Positions 21,165 to 35,749 are shown, counted from the stretch's first letter. The stretch is 64,000 bases of DNA from Tillus elongatus (GCA_964006375.1 OZ023266.1:157177792-157241791); one strand, 5' to 3'. Made by a program: numbers and translations. Notes: generated from the letters alone by a model not told the origin.

Positions 21165-22431
21165 TTTTTTTTTGTTCCCTCAGGGCTCGTCCGCGGCCTT
21201 GCCGCCCCGATAGCACCGCAACCCTTGGTTGATTGTGCATACCCTTAGTCTTACTCCAACCATTCCAAAATCACTGTGCCTTGAGCTAGTCTGCACAGCG
21301 ATTGGTAGGGTGAAGTTTTATATTGCTCTGTCTCCGGTCTAGAGTGACCGTAGATCAGTTGTCTTTTCCGGTCCAGAGCTATACACTCACACAAGATGTG
21401 CTGGGCTGATTCCTCCCCCTCGCCGCAGAGTCTGCATGCGAGGTCCCCTTCGAACCGCCCCATTTTATGCAGGTGTTTCTTGACGGCCATGTGTCCCGTC
21501 AAGAGACCTGTTGTGTTTCTGAGCTGTCCTCTGCTAAGGTTTAGCAGCTCCACAGCTCTCTTTGAACTGGGTCCGTCAATTATTGACTTCCCATGTCTGA
21601 GCCCTGGACAGTCCGCCCAGTACACCTTGTGTTGGTCTCTGACCCAGGACTTAATGGCTCCCCTGGCAGTGCTCTTTGACACGCCCAGAGCCGGTTCTGG
21701 TCCCATAAATGGTTCTGCTGACCCTCTCTTCGCGAGACTGTCAGCTTCTTCATTGCCTTTGACCCCCGAGTGGCCCGGCACCCAGATGAGGGTCACCTCA
21801 TTCTGCCCAGCCAGGTCGCTCGTCTCGTCTCGGCACTCACTCACCAGCCAGGAATTTACCCGTGGGCTACTTAGTGCCTTAAGGGCTGCCTGGCTGTCTG
21901 TGGCTATGAGGATCCGCTTGTTGGTGTAGCCCCTCCTCTTGTTCTCCCGCACACAGTGCAGGATGGCGTACATCTCGGCCTGAAACACCGTTGCATGGGC
22001 TCCGAGGGAAATACTATGACTTACCCTCGGTCCTTCCGAGTAAACACCTGCCCCCGTCCCACGCTCCCCGCCGGATCCGTCCGCGAACCAGACGAGCGCG
22101 TCCCGTGGAATGCCCGGCGTCTCCTCCCGCCATGCCTCGCGATCGGGGATTTCCACTGTAAAGTTGTTTTCCCTGCACATTCGCGGGCTCGCGAAGTCTG
22201 ACCTCATTTCAAGCATGGGCTCCTTCACGATCTCCTGAATTTTGCAGTGGCCCCTGAAGCCTGGGTTGATCTTCAGTCTACCATTGCAGGCTAGTCTGTA
22301 TAGTCCTAGCCTGGCCTCTCCCATAATAACTAAGTGTAGGGGGGGGGGTAGATCCAGCAACACCTCCATGGCGGCTGTTGGGGTTGAAGACATGGCCCCT
22401 GTGATGCCTAGGCAAGCCATCCTTTGGATCT
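21165..22431 (-). mobile_element. LINE-A copy 1, 5'-truncated
   Basis: A minus-strand 3' segment of a non-LTR retrotransposon: RNase H and zinc-knuckle coding, a short 3' region with GGCAAGGCCGCGGACGAGCC, and an A-rich tail at 21168-21180. It is cut at 22431, where the other copies continue upstream into reverse transcriptase. GC-rich against an AT-rich background. Other copies: 38172-39778, 42123-43365 and 46506-46590. Confidence 0.85.
21251..22420 (-). CDS. LINE-A ORF2 C-terminal part: RNase H and zinc knuckle
   Basis: An uninterrupted 389-codon frame. The start (ACLGITGAMSSTPTAA) belongs to the region after reverse transcriptase. RNase H follows with all four acidic positions visible: VWFADGSGG (~108-116), FQAEMYAIL (~145), IATDSQAALKAL (~170), and GNEEADSLAKRG (~222) after WVPGHSGVK. 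A C-terminal CRLCGEGEESAQHILCEC finger (~332-349) would bind nucleic acid. In full-length elements this protein copies its own RNA into chromosomal nicks, with RNase H removing the RNA strand. RNase H plus an APE-type endonuclease is typical of I-group non-LTR elements; the exact clade is unclear. The chosen ATG is internal to a larger lost ORF, so the true start is absent. Confidence 0.85.
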   Translation of the reverse strand: MACLGITGAMSSTPTAAMEVLLDLPPPLHLVIMGEARLGLYRLACNGRLKINPGFRGHCKIQEIVKEPMLEMRSDFASPRMCRENNFTVEIPDREAWREETPGIPRDALVWFADGSGGERGTGAGVYSEGPRVSHSISLGAHATVFQAEMYAILHCVRENKRRGYTNKRILIATDSQAALKALSSPRVNSWLVSECRDETSDLAGQNEVTLIWVPGHSGVKGNEEADSLAKRGSAEPFMGPEPALGVSKSTARGAIKSWVRDQHKVYWADCPGLRHGKSIIDGPSSKRAVELLNLSRGQLRNTTGLLTGHMAVKKHLHKMGRFEGDLACRLCGEGEESAQHILCECIALDRKRQLIYGHSRPETEQYKTSPYQSLCRLAQGTVILEWLE

Positions 22432-22675
22432 ATCATGAAACGTTACACAGTGTAAGCAGTAGACATCGTGAAGATTTAATATGAAAATCACGGATCATAT
22501 GCTATTGTGCAGCAGAGATAACGTGTCAATTTCGGAAGAAATTATGTACCATCAATCAGCTATGTCTTCAAACCATTCCCCAACGGCATATATAACTCCA
22601 TTGTTTGTCAAAAATAGTTTATTTTCCAAATGTTTTTCAGCTTTGCGAATAAATAATAGTGTGATGGTGCTATAT
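22432..22675. other. no feature recognised
   Basis: Short AT-rich spacer between LINE-A and the dispersed repeat at 22676. Confidence 0.5.
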
Positions 22676-22995
22676 ACTTATTATACTTATACTTATTTAT
22701 TTGTAATTAGAATTATACATCGCATCTTACAAATAAGCTATGCTTGTTGTTGTATTGACACAATTTCTTTTAGCATCCTCGCGAACTCCTTCTATCACCA
22801 AAACTTATTTTAATAAACGTCACTTTAGATTTTGTTCTTAAATTTGCTTCTTGTACTATAGCGGGTCTCACCAACGTTTCCACAGCAGCCATAGATATTC
22901 CTATTTACTTTTATTTATATCTTGATATCAATTGTAGCTAAATCTCCTTAAAAAACTATAATTCTCTAGGACAATAATTTTGACATTTCTACTTG
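22676..22995 (-). repeat. dispersed ~310-bp repeat, probable retroposon 3' end
   Basis: Nearly identical to 35748-36057: both carry TTTGTAATTAGAATTATACA, CATCGCATCTTACAAATAAG, TGTTGTTGTATTGACACAAT and CTATAATTCTC. On the minus strand it ends in an A/T tail (AAATAAATAAGTATAAGTA), as a LINE or SINE 3' end would, and a short frame with ...GDRRSSRGC precedes a stop. The family is not identified. Confidence 0.7.
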
Positions 22996-23295
22996 ACATA
23001 TGAAATTTATGGAAAAACAAAAAAAAAATATCCGGAGAATAAATGGCTGGTCAACCAGCTTTATCAATTATTTGCAGTGCAATCAACGAATTGTGAGCAA
23101 CGGCGTTGCTTCGCAAAAAGAGCACACTTTTGGCCAGCTTCCCGCGGCATTTTACAAAATAATCTCGCGTAATTTAGCTAGCAACTAACTATAGTATAGT
23201 CCCGTGGCAATTCTGCCTTATTCCAGCAAGTCTAGCAGACTTATTTCATCTGTGTCAGAGAAAACTGAAGCAAGAACCTTGCCAGTCGACTTTTA
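22996..23295. other. no feature recognised
   Basis: Mixed sequence between the 310-bp repeat and the mariner scrap. No legible frame. Confidence 0.45.
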
Positions 23296-23595
23296 AACAC
23301 ATAACTTTTTGGGTCGTGGATAACCGAAATGTTTCCACTCTTTCGATGGCTCTTTAGTCTCTGGATCATAGTGATGTGCCCATGTTTCGTCTATAATGAC
23401 AGGGCGAACCAAGAGGTTGGATAAATTGTCATCCAAACGGTGGTACATTTCCAGCGACATTGTTAAACGAGCCTGCTTCTAATCAGCATTCAGCCATTTC
23501 GAAATCCATTTTGCCGAAAGCATTCTCATTCCCCAATCGTGCTAAACACCTTCATGTGTAATGTTTCTGCTATACGTCTTAGCACAGTCCTCACC
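23296..23595 (-). pseudogene. mariner transposase scrap (second family)
   Basis: The minus strand, across several frames, reads AETLHMK, FGKMDFEMAE, MSLEMYH, then VIIDETWAHHYDPETKEPSK and EWKHFGYPRPKKLCV. IDETWAHHYDPETKE is the first catalytic Asp box of a mariner transposase, different in wording from the 11-kb mariner. The C-terminal two thirds with the other catalytic residues is absent. LINE-B begins just to the right. Confidence 0.7.
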
Positions 23596-23611
23596 ACAGG
23601 TTCCGGGGCAA

Positions 23612-25915
23612 CACAAATACCAACCCACGTGGTGAGGCTCTACTAGAGTATTTGACTACAACGAACCTGGAGATATTAAATAGAGGTACAGCTCCGACGT
23701 TTGTCAATCGTATCCGGCAGGAGGTGATTGACATCACATTGGCGAGCAGAGGAATTACAGGGGACATATCCAGCTGGACGGTGACGGAACACAAATCAAT
23801 GTCCGATCATCGTATGATCATCTATAAATTGGATGTGGACCGTGAGGGTCCTCCCCCCAGGAGAAATCCAAGGAAGACCGACTGGGCTGCCTACGCAACG
23901 GGTCTTGGTGGGTCGCCAAGGAGCCCAAAGGGGAGAGGACTCTCTATAGAGGCATTAGATAGCGATGCCGAGGCCCTAGAAGGTAAGATAATGGCAGCCT
24001 ATGAGGCCGCCTCACCACTCAGGGAAGAGTCGACCATCAATGTCCGATGGTGGAACAGGAATCTCGCCGCCCTACGTGGGCGGATTCGGAGGGCCTTAAA
24101 CCGAGGCGTCCGAGAATCTGGTGAGGCGGCCTGGGAGGAGTTTAGAACTGCCAGAAGGCAGTTTAAGAAGGAATTACGAAGGAGTAAACGAGCAGGCTGG
24201 CGTGCGTACTGCAGGGAAGTTAACTCCTTGCCGGCGGCGGCCAGGTTGGTAAGGGTACTCAAACAGGAGTCAGGAAGTACTATAGGATCCTTAAGGAAAC
24301 CGGACGGGAGCTGGACTAACAGCGGCGAGGAGACCTTGCGCCATCTCGCCGCGGTTCACTTCGCGGGTGGCGGAGCCGTCACGGGAGCTGCTGACACGGG
24401 CGGGTGGCAGGACCCGAATGCGGACTAGCAGCTGGCAGAGAGGGTGGTCACACATGGCTCTATAACCTGGCCGGTGAACGTGTTTGCTCCATTCAAGTCC
24501 GCAGGCTGCGATGGGATCTTTCCGGCCCTGCTCCAGAGGGGCCTTGGTATACAGCTTCCCAACATAAAGGAGGTTTTACGGGCCAGCCTGGCGTGGGGAT
24601 ATGTACCAAAGACCTGGCGCCAGGTCAGTGGGGTCTTCATTCTTAAACCGGGAAACGAGGACTACACGCTGGCCAAGGCGTACAGGGTAATCAGCCTTAC
24701 ATCCTTCCTGGTTAAGGTATTAGAAAAGATAATAGATAGGTTCGTGTTGGTAGAGTTCCTCAAGGACCACCACTACCATAAAAATCAGCACGCGTACCAG
24801 CGGGGGAATCGACGGAGACGGCGCTCTACGCTGCGACGTGAAAGGTGAAAAGGTCCCTACACTACAGGGAGAGCACATTAGCTGTGTTCTTCGATGTGGA
24901 GGGGGCTTTGATAGGGCAAGGACGGATACAATATGTGCCTTCCTACAGGTCAGGGGATCGCCTAGGTCCCTGAAAAGTTGGGTGGCGAGCATGCTGGAGG
25001 ACAGGAGAGTTTCGCTGACCTTGAGAGGCAGAGGGCGGGACCTTGGAGTGACGGGCGGCTGTCCTCAGGGCAGCTGCCTTTCGTCTCATCTGTGGTGTCT
25101 GGTCATGGACGGGCTCATGGAGTGGCTCTCCGAGCATGGCTTCTACGCCCAGACGTACGCTGATGATAGGCTGGTCTTAGTCACCCGCAAATTCTTCAGC
25201 GCCGTATGTGCGTGCATGCAAGCTGCCTGTTGCATAGTTGAAAGGTGGTGTGGTGAGTTGGGACTCTCCGTAAACCCAGCGACGGACATGATCCTATTCA
25301 CCAAGAAGAGGAATATGGAGGGGTTCGGGGCGTCGGTAATGTTTGAAAAACATTTAGCTTTAGTGCGGGAGGTCAAATATCTGGGTGTGGTCTGGACTCC
25401 AAACTATCATGGGGGTCGCAAATAGAACGAGTAGTAAGGAAGGGAGTAGCGACTCCCTGGCAGCTCCGTCGAGTGATAGGGGACTTAATCCTCGGATACT
25501 TCATTGGATTTACACTGCGATCGTCAGGCCGGGAGTCCGTTACGGTTTTGTGGTGTGGTGTGAACTAAACTGATACCCAGAAGCTGGCCAAACTTTAAAG
25601 GCTGGCAATCCTGGCTATCACCGGCGCTATGAGGACGACACTCTAAGCCGCGCTAGAGATCTTGCTGATGCTGCCACCGCTTCCCGTCTGTATCAGAAGG
25701 AAGGCTATGGCGTCCCATCTTAGAATGCGAGACTTTGGAAACTGGTGCGGAGAGGGAGCAATAATGGCCTTCATTTCGAGGTCGAGGCGGTTTGATTACG
25801 GAATCGAGGAAGAGTAGAGCATGGTTGCTGGGTTGCTGTGGTTGGCAAAAAGGACCCATGGTGGCCTAGTTGCCTGGCGTTAGCCTCCCCATCACTGCTA
25901 CTACTACTAGCCCAG
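23612..25915 (+). pseudogene. LINE-B copy 1: endonuclease tail and reverse transcriptase, broken
   Basis: Frames in order: the end of an APE-type endonuclease with the SDHRMI box (23805-23825), a basic linker rich in Arg and Trp (to 24428), reverse transcriptase with FAPFKSAGCDGIFPALLQ (24490), AYRVISLTSFLVKVLE (24680), a later GCPQGSCLSSHLW (25050), the catalytic YADD (25155) and LSVNPATDMILFTKK (25265). RNase H is almost entirely missing, the sequence jumping to the 3' region at about 25620. Several frameshifts are visible (24430, 24840, 25425). It ends at a short (CTA)n run at about 25898-25910, as in the 59.8-kb copy. The parent element would encode a complete target-primed retrotransposition enzyme. 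Confidence 0.85.
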
Positions 25916-27017
25916 TTCGTTGATCAGTTCGAAGATCATGGACAGATTCAATGATTTTTTGAGTGGTCACAGAAAATGGTCTCCTCCAGAGTGGTGCGTA
26001 TCTTTGACATTAAATCATCCACTTTTACGTTCTGTAATTCGATGTTTAATAGTTGTATACGAAGGACATTGATCACTTAAGGTTTGTACCATATGAGCAA
26101 AGATTTTTTGTCCGATAATCTTTTAAAACATAAATACTTAATAACTGACAAAACACTTTTTTATCAAAATACAGCTTTTTTAGGCATGCCGTTTCCAAAA
26201 TTCACACTTTTGTCAACATTCAACTTTTGAATGTCACAGTTTCAAAGTATATAACAATATAAACCTGTACATTCTCTCACTTCTCAGACGATCTCCGTAC
26301 AAATAATGAAATAGCTTATTTTTCTTAAAGAGATAGTAACTTGTAAGATTGCAGTCAATGATCTTATATATTGCGAAATAATTATTGTAGTGTTTGCCAT
26401 GTCATGTGTTTTGTAATGAAGGCGAGCAGCAAGAGTGTTTTCTGAGATCCTGACGTGTTAAAGTCGTCCTATAATTGGAAGTTGTAATGATTTCTATGCG
26501 TCATCCTGTGAATTGTTAAACTTAAATTGGATCTTAGTACACAATTAGCAATTAAATTGCATGTAAACAGGTAAATGTTTACATAATTCAAAATTCGCAA
26601 TAAAATCTTGCACTGTAATGACGTATTTTACGAGACCTATAATATGGAGTTGGATTTTGCTGGCGAAAACAACATAAATTTTATCATACACGTTGTAATA
26701 AACCATTTTTTATCGGACTCTTATCTAGGTATGATTTCACTTGTTCCAAATCTTTATGACCCATTGTTGTACGTTTATCAGTAGTTTGGAAAAAATGTTT
26801 TCGTCAAGCGAAGGTCATAGATAATTTAACAACCTAAAGTGTAAAAATACGGGATATCCTGCTATTTCTCTGACGAATATGTCATCAAGTTCTAATAGCG
26901 CTTCTGGAAAAACTGTTTAAACTGGCATTAACAACCACGAAACTCTTGATCTTGCTCAAGACCCAAAGAAAACAAGATGTTCTCTAGATTTTTATAGGAT
27001 TTTTAGCTGACTTCATA
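25916..27017. other. no gene recognised
   Basis: AT-rich, only short incidental frames, no repeat words recognised except at its right edge where family G begins. Confidence 0.5.
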
Positions 27018-27466
27018 AAAGTATGGACGCAACAAGTGCGTTATGGTAGTGAATTATCATAAACATCTTTTTAATAACTGCATAATATGTCATTTTTAAT
27101 GAAAGCAGGCATCGAAGTAGATTACCAATATAACCTATATAGTAAAAACAACGTACCACATTTCATTAAAATATGTTCCATTGCTTCGAAAAGTACAAAA
27201 ATTTACAAATAATATAAACAAAAGCATCCCTGAAAGCGTAATTTTTGCGGCATCCGCTATCTATTGGTAAAAACACCGGATCATACTTTTTGATATGCGC
27301 CAAAAATGTGAAAAGTTGCAAAGCAATTGAAATAACTCGAAAACGATGAACACTATCAATTTTTTTCCTTACAAACATGCATTTTAAGTCGACGGTAAAT
27401 GCAAAAATGCAATAAAATAAGAGGTTTTCGATAAAAAAAGTATCACCAACGACTTATGGGTCATCC
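27018..27466 (-). repeat. family G end fused to family Q, reversed
   Basis: Begins TATGGACGCAACAAGTGCG, contains AATGAAAGCAGGCATC and ATATAACCTATATAGTA (G right-half words), then TTTTTTTCCTTACAAACATGC and ATCACCAACGACTTATGGGT (Q words, reversed). This supports Q and G being parts of one longer repeat. Confidence 0.65.
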
Positions 27467-27727
27467 TGGAAGGGAGTAGCGACCGTCTGGCAGTTGCGAT
27501 GTGTGATAGGGATGACCTGGGGACTTAATCCTCGGATCCTTCACTGGATTTGCACTGCGATCGCCAGGCCGTGAGTCCTTTATGGGGCAGTGGTCTGGTG
27601 GCGCTGGCAAGTCTGGGTATCACCGGCGCTATGAAGACGACACCCTAAGCCGCACTAGACGTCTTGCTGATGCTGCCACCGCTTCCCATTTGTATCAGAA
27701 AGGAAGTTATGGCGTTGCATCTCAAAA
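27467..27727 (+). mobile_element. LINE-B fragment
   Basis: Repeats the 25430-25720 region: GGAAGGGAGTAGCGAC, GGACTTAATCCTCGGATCC, TATCACCGGCGCTATGA, GTCTTGCTGATGCTGCCACC. About 260 bp, embedded between G/Q pieces. No intact coding. Confidence 0.8.
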
Positions 27728-27857
27728 CCCCAAATTTTCCCGGAAAACCTGGTTCTATTTTCCTGGCGAATCAACTTATCCAAGTCACTTATAAAAGGAA
27801 GGTATATGCCAAATTGTATCAAAATCGGACCATTATTTTTTGAGTTATTGGTCTGAT
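27728..27857 (-). repeat. family G block adjoining microsatellites
   Basis: CAAATTTTCCCGGAAAACCT, TTTTCCTGGCGAATCAACTT and ATTATTTTTTGAGTTATTGG match the G half to the right of its (TA)n, here reversed and ending at the (CATA)n/(TA)n arrays. Confidence 0.7.
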
Positions 27858-29275
<1,418 letters not shown>

Positions 29276-29517
29276 TTTTTTTCTAAGAAAATTCACCAAA
29301 ATGAACTTGGTACGTCAATCTAAGCAATTCGATGCGCAATTGTTTTTTGACGTCAGAATAAACACGGTCGTGAAAATTTGAAAAACTTTCTCCGTTTCAA
29401 CCACATTGTAGCTCCAATAATAACGGAGATAGCTATTGTAAACGATTCCTGTGAATATAAGAGGGTCGTGACTCAGACAGTAAATATAGGACAAGATTGG
29501 GGGTTCAGGAAAAGTAA
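29276..29517. other. no gene recognised
   Basis: Contains AGAAAATTCACCAAAATGAA near 29285, like a family G hairpin arm. Otherwise nothing was recognised. Confidence 0.45.
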
Positions 29518-30263
29518 AAATTCTGGACGCAGCAAGTGCGTTATGGTAGCGAATTTTCGTAAAAATGTTTTCAATGGAAAATATGTCTTGTTTCAAAAAA
29601 AAGTACATTTGGTTAGCAGTATAACCTATATAGTACTAACAATGTACCATATTTAATTAAAATAGCTTTGTCGTTGCAAAAGGTACAAACATTCTCCAAA
29701 AAGAAACTTCAAATGTTCCACAAAAAACTGGTCTGATTTTCCTGGCCAACGAACCTTTTCAAGCCATTTACGCATCTGCCAAGATATAATTATTGACAAA
29801 CAGCTTTAGGACCAAGGGCGAAAAAGTGTTTGTTTTGAAAAAAATTATAAAATTTTCAATATAATTTTTCTGCTACTTCTTGACCTTTTTGCGTCAAGAA
29901 AACTTAACCGTTGTATGTAACATTCAATTGGTTTTTTTAATCACACAAAAGATTTTTGGTGCTTTTCTCTGATCACCAGTGGCACCCAATTTTTTTAAAT
30001 GCTTATAATTTTTTTCCTTTAACTTAGAGAGGTCAATTTCGACACCCAGGGCAAGTTAGATGTTAGAAACGTAGTTGTCACATTTGGTTGTCATAGCTCT
30101 GTTATTTTCGGAGATACAAAAATTTTCCGAAAGAACACCCAAAATTTTCCCGGAAAACCAGGCTTGATTTCCCTGGCTAAAGAACTTATCCAAGCCACTT
30201 GCAAAAGGAAGGTATGGACCAAATTTCACCAAGAACGGCGTGTTATTTTTTAAGTTATCGGTA

Positions 30264-30351
<88 letters not shown>

Positions 30352-30375
30352 ACAGATCTCCTCATTAGTGAATTT
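29518..30375 (-). repeat. family G copy, reversed
   Basis: Starts TTCTGGACGCAGCAAGTGCG (29521), carries ATAACCTATATAGTAC, TCCTGGCCAACGAACC and again TTTCCCTGGCTAAAGAACTT (30170), then ATTTTTTAAGTTATCGGTAC before the (TA)n array (30266-30348) and CTCCTCATTAGTGAATTTG, the hairpin arm. The repeat of the TTCC-TGGC block suggests an internal duplication. Confidence 0.75.
30266..30348. repeat. (TA)n array inside family G
   Basis: About 41 TA units at the expected internal position of the reversed G copy. Confidence 0.95.
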
Positions 30376-30737
30376 GACCACAGAACCAAATAATACATAT
30401 AACACGGGCAAAACATATTACCGTAACCAGCGGTCGGCAAATCTCGGCCACTAAAATCCCGAACACCGTTGACAATGGCAACACTCAACACCACACAGCG
30501 ACAGCCGTTGGAATAATAAGCAATTGATTCTCTTGCTATGACCATGCCATTACGTGAAAGTACAGACAAGATGAAACTAAAAATGATGTGATTGTAAAAA
30601 AGTAATGCTTTTTAAGTGAGAGATTCAATACATTTTAAAAATACACTATATTTGTAGCTTGATGAACGGCCCAATTGAAGTTTCAGACTGAAAATGTAGC
30701 ATAGGAGTATCAAGGTTTAAGCAAGCGAATAATACCG

Positions 30738-30818
30738 TGTCTATTGGCCGAGTGGTAACCGTGCTCGACTCATAACTAAACTTGACGGCCGGTGCGTGTT
30801 CTACTCCGGCACGATCCC
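30738..30818 (+). repeat. tRNA-like sequence (relic SINE head or tRNA pseudogene)
   Basis: An A-box-like TTGGCCGAGTGGTAACC, a loop CTCATAA where a Met-type anticodon CAT would sit, and a decayed B box (TGTTCTACTCC in place of GGTTCGAATCC). The stems pair poorly, so it is not a working tRNA gene. No flanking duplication was found. Confidence 0.45.
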
Positions 30819-31029
30819 CGTTATGGTTTTGTTTTATATCACTAACTTTAATATTTGGCAGAAACAATATTATCTATGTTTCATGCGTGTAGACCAAGAT
30901 ATCATTTTTCTTTAAAAAGCCTGGATAACTTTGTCTCCTTTGAGTCTATAATTATAAATTGTAGCAGACGTTTTTTAATGTTGATAAAAACGACGATAAT
31001 TTGTTTTTAACAAAGTTTTTTTTATTGTT
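30819..31029. other. no feature recognised
   Basis: AT-rich spacer. Confidence 0.5.
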
Positions 31030-31446
31030 GGAAAAATACTAGCCACATTTATAATTTGGCAGATACTTTCCTTTTCTAAATATGGATTGAGCTTTTAAGA
31101 AAGCTTTTGTAGCTTTAATAAAATTTCTAATACAAGTTTCTTTTAAGGATACTCTTACTGTAGTAGATAGTAGGTATACCAATTTTTAATTTTCTACCTT
31201 CATAGAAAATTCAATTTTAGGCATTTGTCTCAAAAGGAGCTAGAACACAAGATTTAAATGGTTTTTTTATAATAGAGAGACATCGATTCTAACACTTTCG
31301 AAGAAATTCTTCAAATAAGCCTGTATTAGGGCTTTCAATCAAATCTTCAAGGTTCGTTTAAATTTGAAGTGTATTCTAGTAATATGTCGCACTAAGAGTG
31401 TACAATTCTTATGAAAATTCACTACGATAATGCACTTGCTGCGTCT
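31030..31446 (+). repeat. family G-related repeat, variant right half
   Basis: Shares ATTTATAATTTGGCAGATAC-like wording, CTTTTGTAGCTTTA and TGTACAATTCTTATGAAAAT with 33060-33402. Both end in the G terminus (here GCACTTGCTGCGTCTCG, one base changed). This is a variant subfamily. Confidence 0.65.
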
Positions 31447-31949
31447 CGAAATGATGTCTTTAATCCAGTAAAAGTCGTCATAACAAATAAAAACTTTTTA
31501 TTTATACACAACCATTCATAAAATTTTGCATGATGTTTTCTAAAGTCAGACTGAGAGAAACTAGGTTAGGCAAATAGAAATTGTGTGAACACTTTACTAA
31601 ATTTGTTGACATTGCATCGTCATAACAAAACAACGTTACATTGACGGTGTACTTGTAGCTGTGAACTTCTCTCATTTGTTTTCCACAATCAACATATTTA
31701 TTACACGTCAAGTACATTTTTATCTCCTAAATGACCATACAGGTAAGGTCACTAACTTGTAAGATAATGTTTACTAATCTAGAAAATATTCTGTTTACTG
31801 AGAGGACTGGTTTTCCCGCAGAATATAGCAATGCACACAAAAATCGTATCGCTCATCTTTGGATTAGTTAAGTAAATTTGAAAAGCGGTAAATCATTTAA
31901 ATATATTCACAGTGCTTGAAAATAAAAGGTTTAAAATCGCAGATAGACT
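31447..31949. other. no feature recognised
   Basis: AT-rich. Short minus-strand frame 31502-31717 has no recognisable motif. Confidence 0.45.
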
Positions 31950-31954
31950 TTATT

Positions 31955-32409
31955 CAGGTTTCCCACTTAAAACAGCATATCAATTTCCCTGACATTTCCC
32001 TGATTTCCCTGACATGCCAAAATCTATTTCCCTGACTTTAAACTTCTATAATTTACCCCCAACATGTGTAAGACACTACTACAGAATACAGTAGGTTTCG
32101 CGTCATGGCGGAAAATACACTTCCCCCTTTTTCAAATACAAAGCGACCAATGAATGCAAAATTAAAAAAAAACAATTATTGTGGTTTTGTGGAAAAATAA
32201 ATCATTAAACAACACACAAAACACAAATATTGTTTTAATTATTTATCATAAAAAGGAAACAAATAATTTTTCCCTGACAGGGACAAAAATTCCCTGACTC
32301 TTAGTCAATTTTCACAAATTTTCTCAATTTTTCCCTGATTCCCCTGAAAATTTTTGTTTTCTACAAATTCCCTGACTTTTCCCGGTTTTGCAGACGAGTG
32401 GGAACCCTG
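31955..32409. mobile_element. hAT-like non-autonomous element, 5-bp target duplication
   Basis: Starts CAGGTTTCCCACT and ends AGTGGGAACCCTG, near-perfect inverted ends, flanked by TTATT (31950-31954 and 32410-32414). The interior is built of short CCCTGAC/TTTCCCTGA repeats (31985-32040, 32270-32385). No coding. Ends of CAGGG type with a 5-bp duplication fit a hAT subgroup, by inference. A longer relative is at 53517-54532. Confidence 0.75.
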
Positions 32410-32693
32410 TTATTATATAACTCCCCCCGCGTTTCGGTTAAATAAAACCATCCTCATGGAAAGCTATAATACACAAAAATTATTTTTCAGAAAGGTGTAC
32501 AGAAAGGTGTACACAAGAGAAATCGAACTTTTTCTTCAATTCGTTTATTTGATTTTTAAACAAAAATATCAAATATCGTTTAAAGTACTGTCTACTGGCA
32601 CCAGTAGTACACTTGTCTAATCTTTTATTCCATTGTTCAAAACACTTTTGAAATTCGTCTTCTATGATTCAATAAGTGAAGATTCGAACCTGT

Positions 32694-32800
32694 AACGAGC
32701 ACTGATAAGTACACTTGAAGAACCCAAATCACAACACATTTTTTAAACACCTAACGATCGTTTCGCTAACAACCTTAGCTTCATCAGAGGATGAAATATT
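32694..32800 (-). mobile_element. Penelope-like 3' fragment
   Basis: The reverse complement matches 3680-3783: ATCCTCTGATGA, GAAACGATCGT, AATGTGTTGTG, GATTTGGGTTCT and CAAGTGTAC. Only this end survives. It contains a better-paired hammerhead-like motif than the 3.7-kb copy. Confidence 0.75.
32751..32790 (-). ncRNA. hammerhead ribozyme-like motif (Penelope)
   Basis: On the minus strand: CTGATGA (32787-32781), helix II GCTAA/TTAGC with loop GGTTG, GAAAC (32764-32760), one-pair helix III C GATC G, then GTT as the predicted cleavage triplet (GTC in the sister copy), with CCT/AGG in helix I. Caveats: one extra A before helix II and the less usual GTT. Confidence 0.5.
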
Positions 32801-33059
32801 CTTAGTATATTTCACAAACAACAAAAAAGGTTTTTTAAGTTATGGTAGAAAATTTTCGTAAAAATATTTCAAATCCGATAGCTCAATAAATTTCCCATTA
32901 AGCCAGGATCTTCAATCTTGAACCATAGTGACACCTATGTAAACGCCCGTGGTGAATCAAGAAAAATAACATAATCAGCTTCGCGGATAACTATAATTTT
33001 TTTAAAGCATTTTTTGTTCTTTATTGTTTGCAAAAACTGGATGTGTTGACTAAAATAAA

Positions 33060-33402
33060 ACCATCCAAACAATTAATAAGGAAAAATACCTGCCATATTT
33101 ATAATTTAACAGGTACATTCCCTTTGTAAATAATTAATTTTTTTCTGAAAAACTTTTGTAACTTTAGTGAAATTTGTAACACATTTTTTTAAAGACACTT
33201 GCAGTATTTACATATTATATCTAAGACCAAATTTTAATTTTTTAGCTCCATCTAAAACATTTTTTAAATAATCGCTAACTAGGACTCTAAAACCAATCTC
33301 CGTGGTCCATTTAAATTTAGAGAATTAGTTTTAATAATATATCTTACTAATAGCGTACAATTCTTATGAAAATTCAGTACTATAACGCACTTGCTGCGTC
33401 CC
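33060..33402 (+). repeat. family G-related repeat, variant right half (second copy)
   Basis: Pairs with 31030-31446. Ends TATAACGCACTTGCTGCGTC. Contains TTCTTATGAAAATTCAGTAC where others have TTCACTACC. Confidence 0.65.
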
Positions 33403-33439
33403 GAAATTTGTTATTTATACTATACATTCGCATGCTAAA

Positions 33440-33960
33440 ATTTATCGCTTTTAGATGCAAACTTTGTCCCGGTATTAAGAAAGAACTGGTCCAAGGCTGA
33501 CAGTTTACACAATTATTTTTAGTTGATTGTACTTTATTGTACACAGCTCTATCTATAAAATGTTGTGTAAACGAGCTATCGTACTACCTGGTCATGCACC
33601 GAGGTGGCGTCATTGCCGTATCACTCAGAACGTTCTCCCGGCTGACATCTTCCGATAACTTCTATTGTTTAGATTCTTATCTACGATTTATGTAAATAGT
33701 ATAGCAGTCCAGATAACGTCATCTGTCTTTGTCCAACATTGTAGATATTGCATTACAGAATCAGAATTGATGACGAGGATTATTTTATTATTAATTTCGA
33801 ATGACTTTATTTTCCTTTGATCAAACGACTTGAAAATTGGTACATAACCACGCCTGTCTATGTTCTTTTAAGATGTAAATATTCGTTTCAATCACTTACA
33901 CAATTTGAGAGATATTGCGTTTGAAAAAAAAATTTTTTTAAGAAAAATTGGCCGTTAAGA
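33440..33960. repeat. degraded family K copy and spacer
   Basis: 33470-33660 keeps GAACTGGTCCAAGGCTGACA, GATTGTAC, TTGTGTAAACGAGCT and GCCGTATCACTC in K order but is heavily diverged. 33661-33960 holds nothing recognised. Confidence 0.5.

Positions 33961-35668
<1,708 letters not shown>

Positions 35669-35747
<79 letters not shown>
35669..35747. repeat. (TA)n microsatellite
   Basis: Right flank of family E copy 1, about 39 units, leading into the 310-bp dispersed repeat. Confidence 0.95.

Positions 35748-35749
<2 letters not shown>

Noticed and set aside
21396..21929. 177-codon plus-strand frame
   Set aside because: Antisense shadow of the intact LINE-A RNase H frame.
30738..30818. Functional Met-type tRNA gene
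   Set aside because: The B box is decayed and the stems do not pair. Kept only as a tRNA-like relic.
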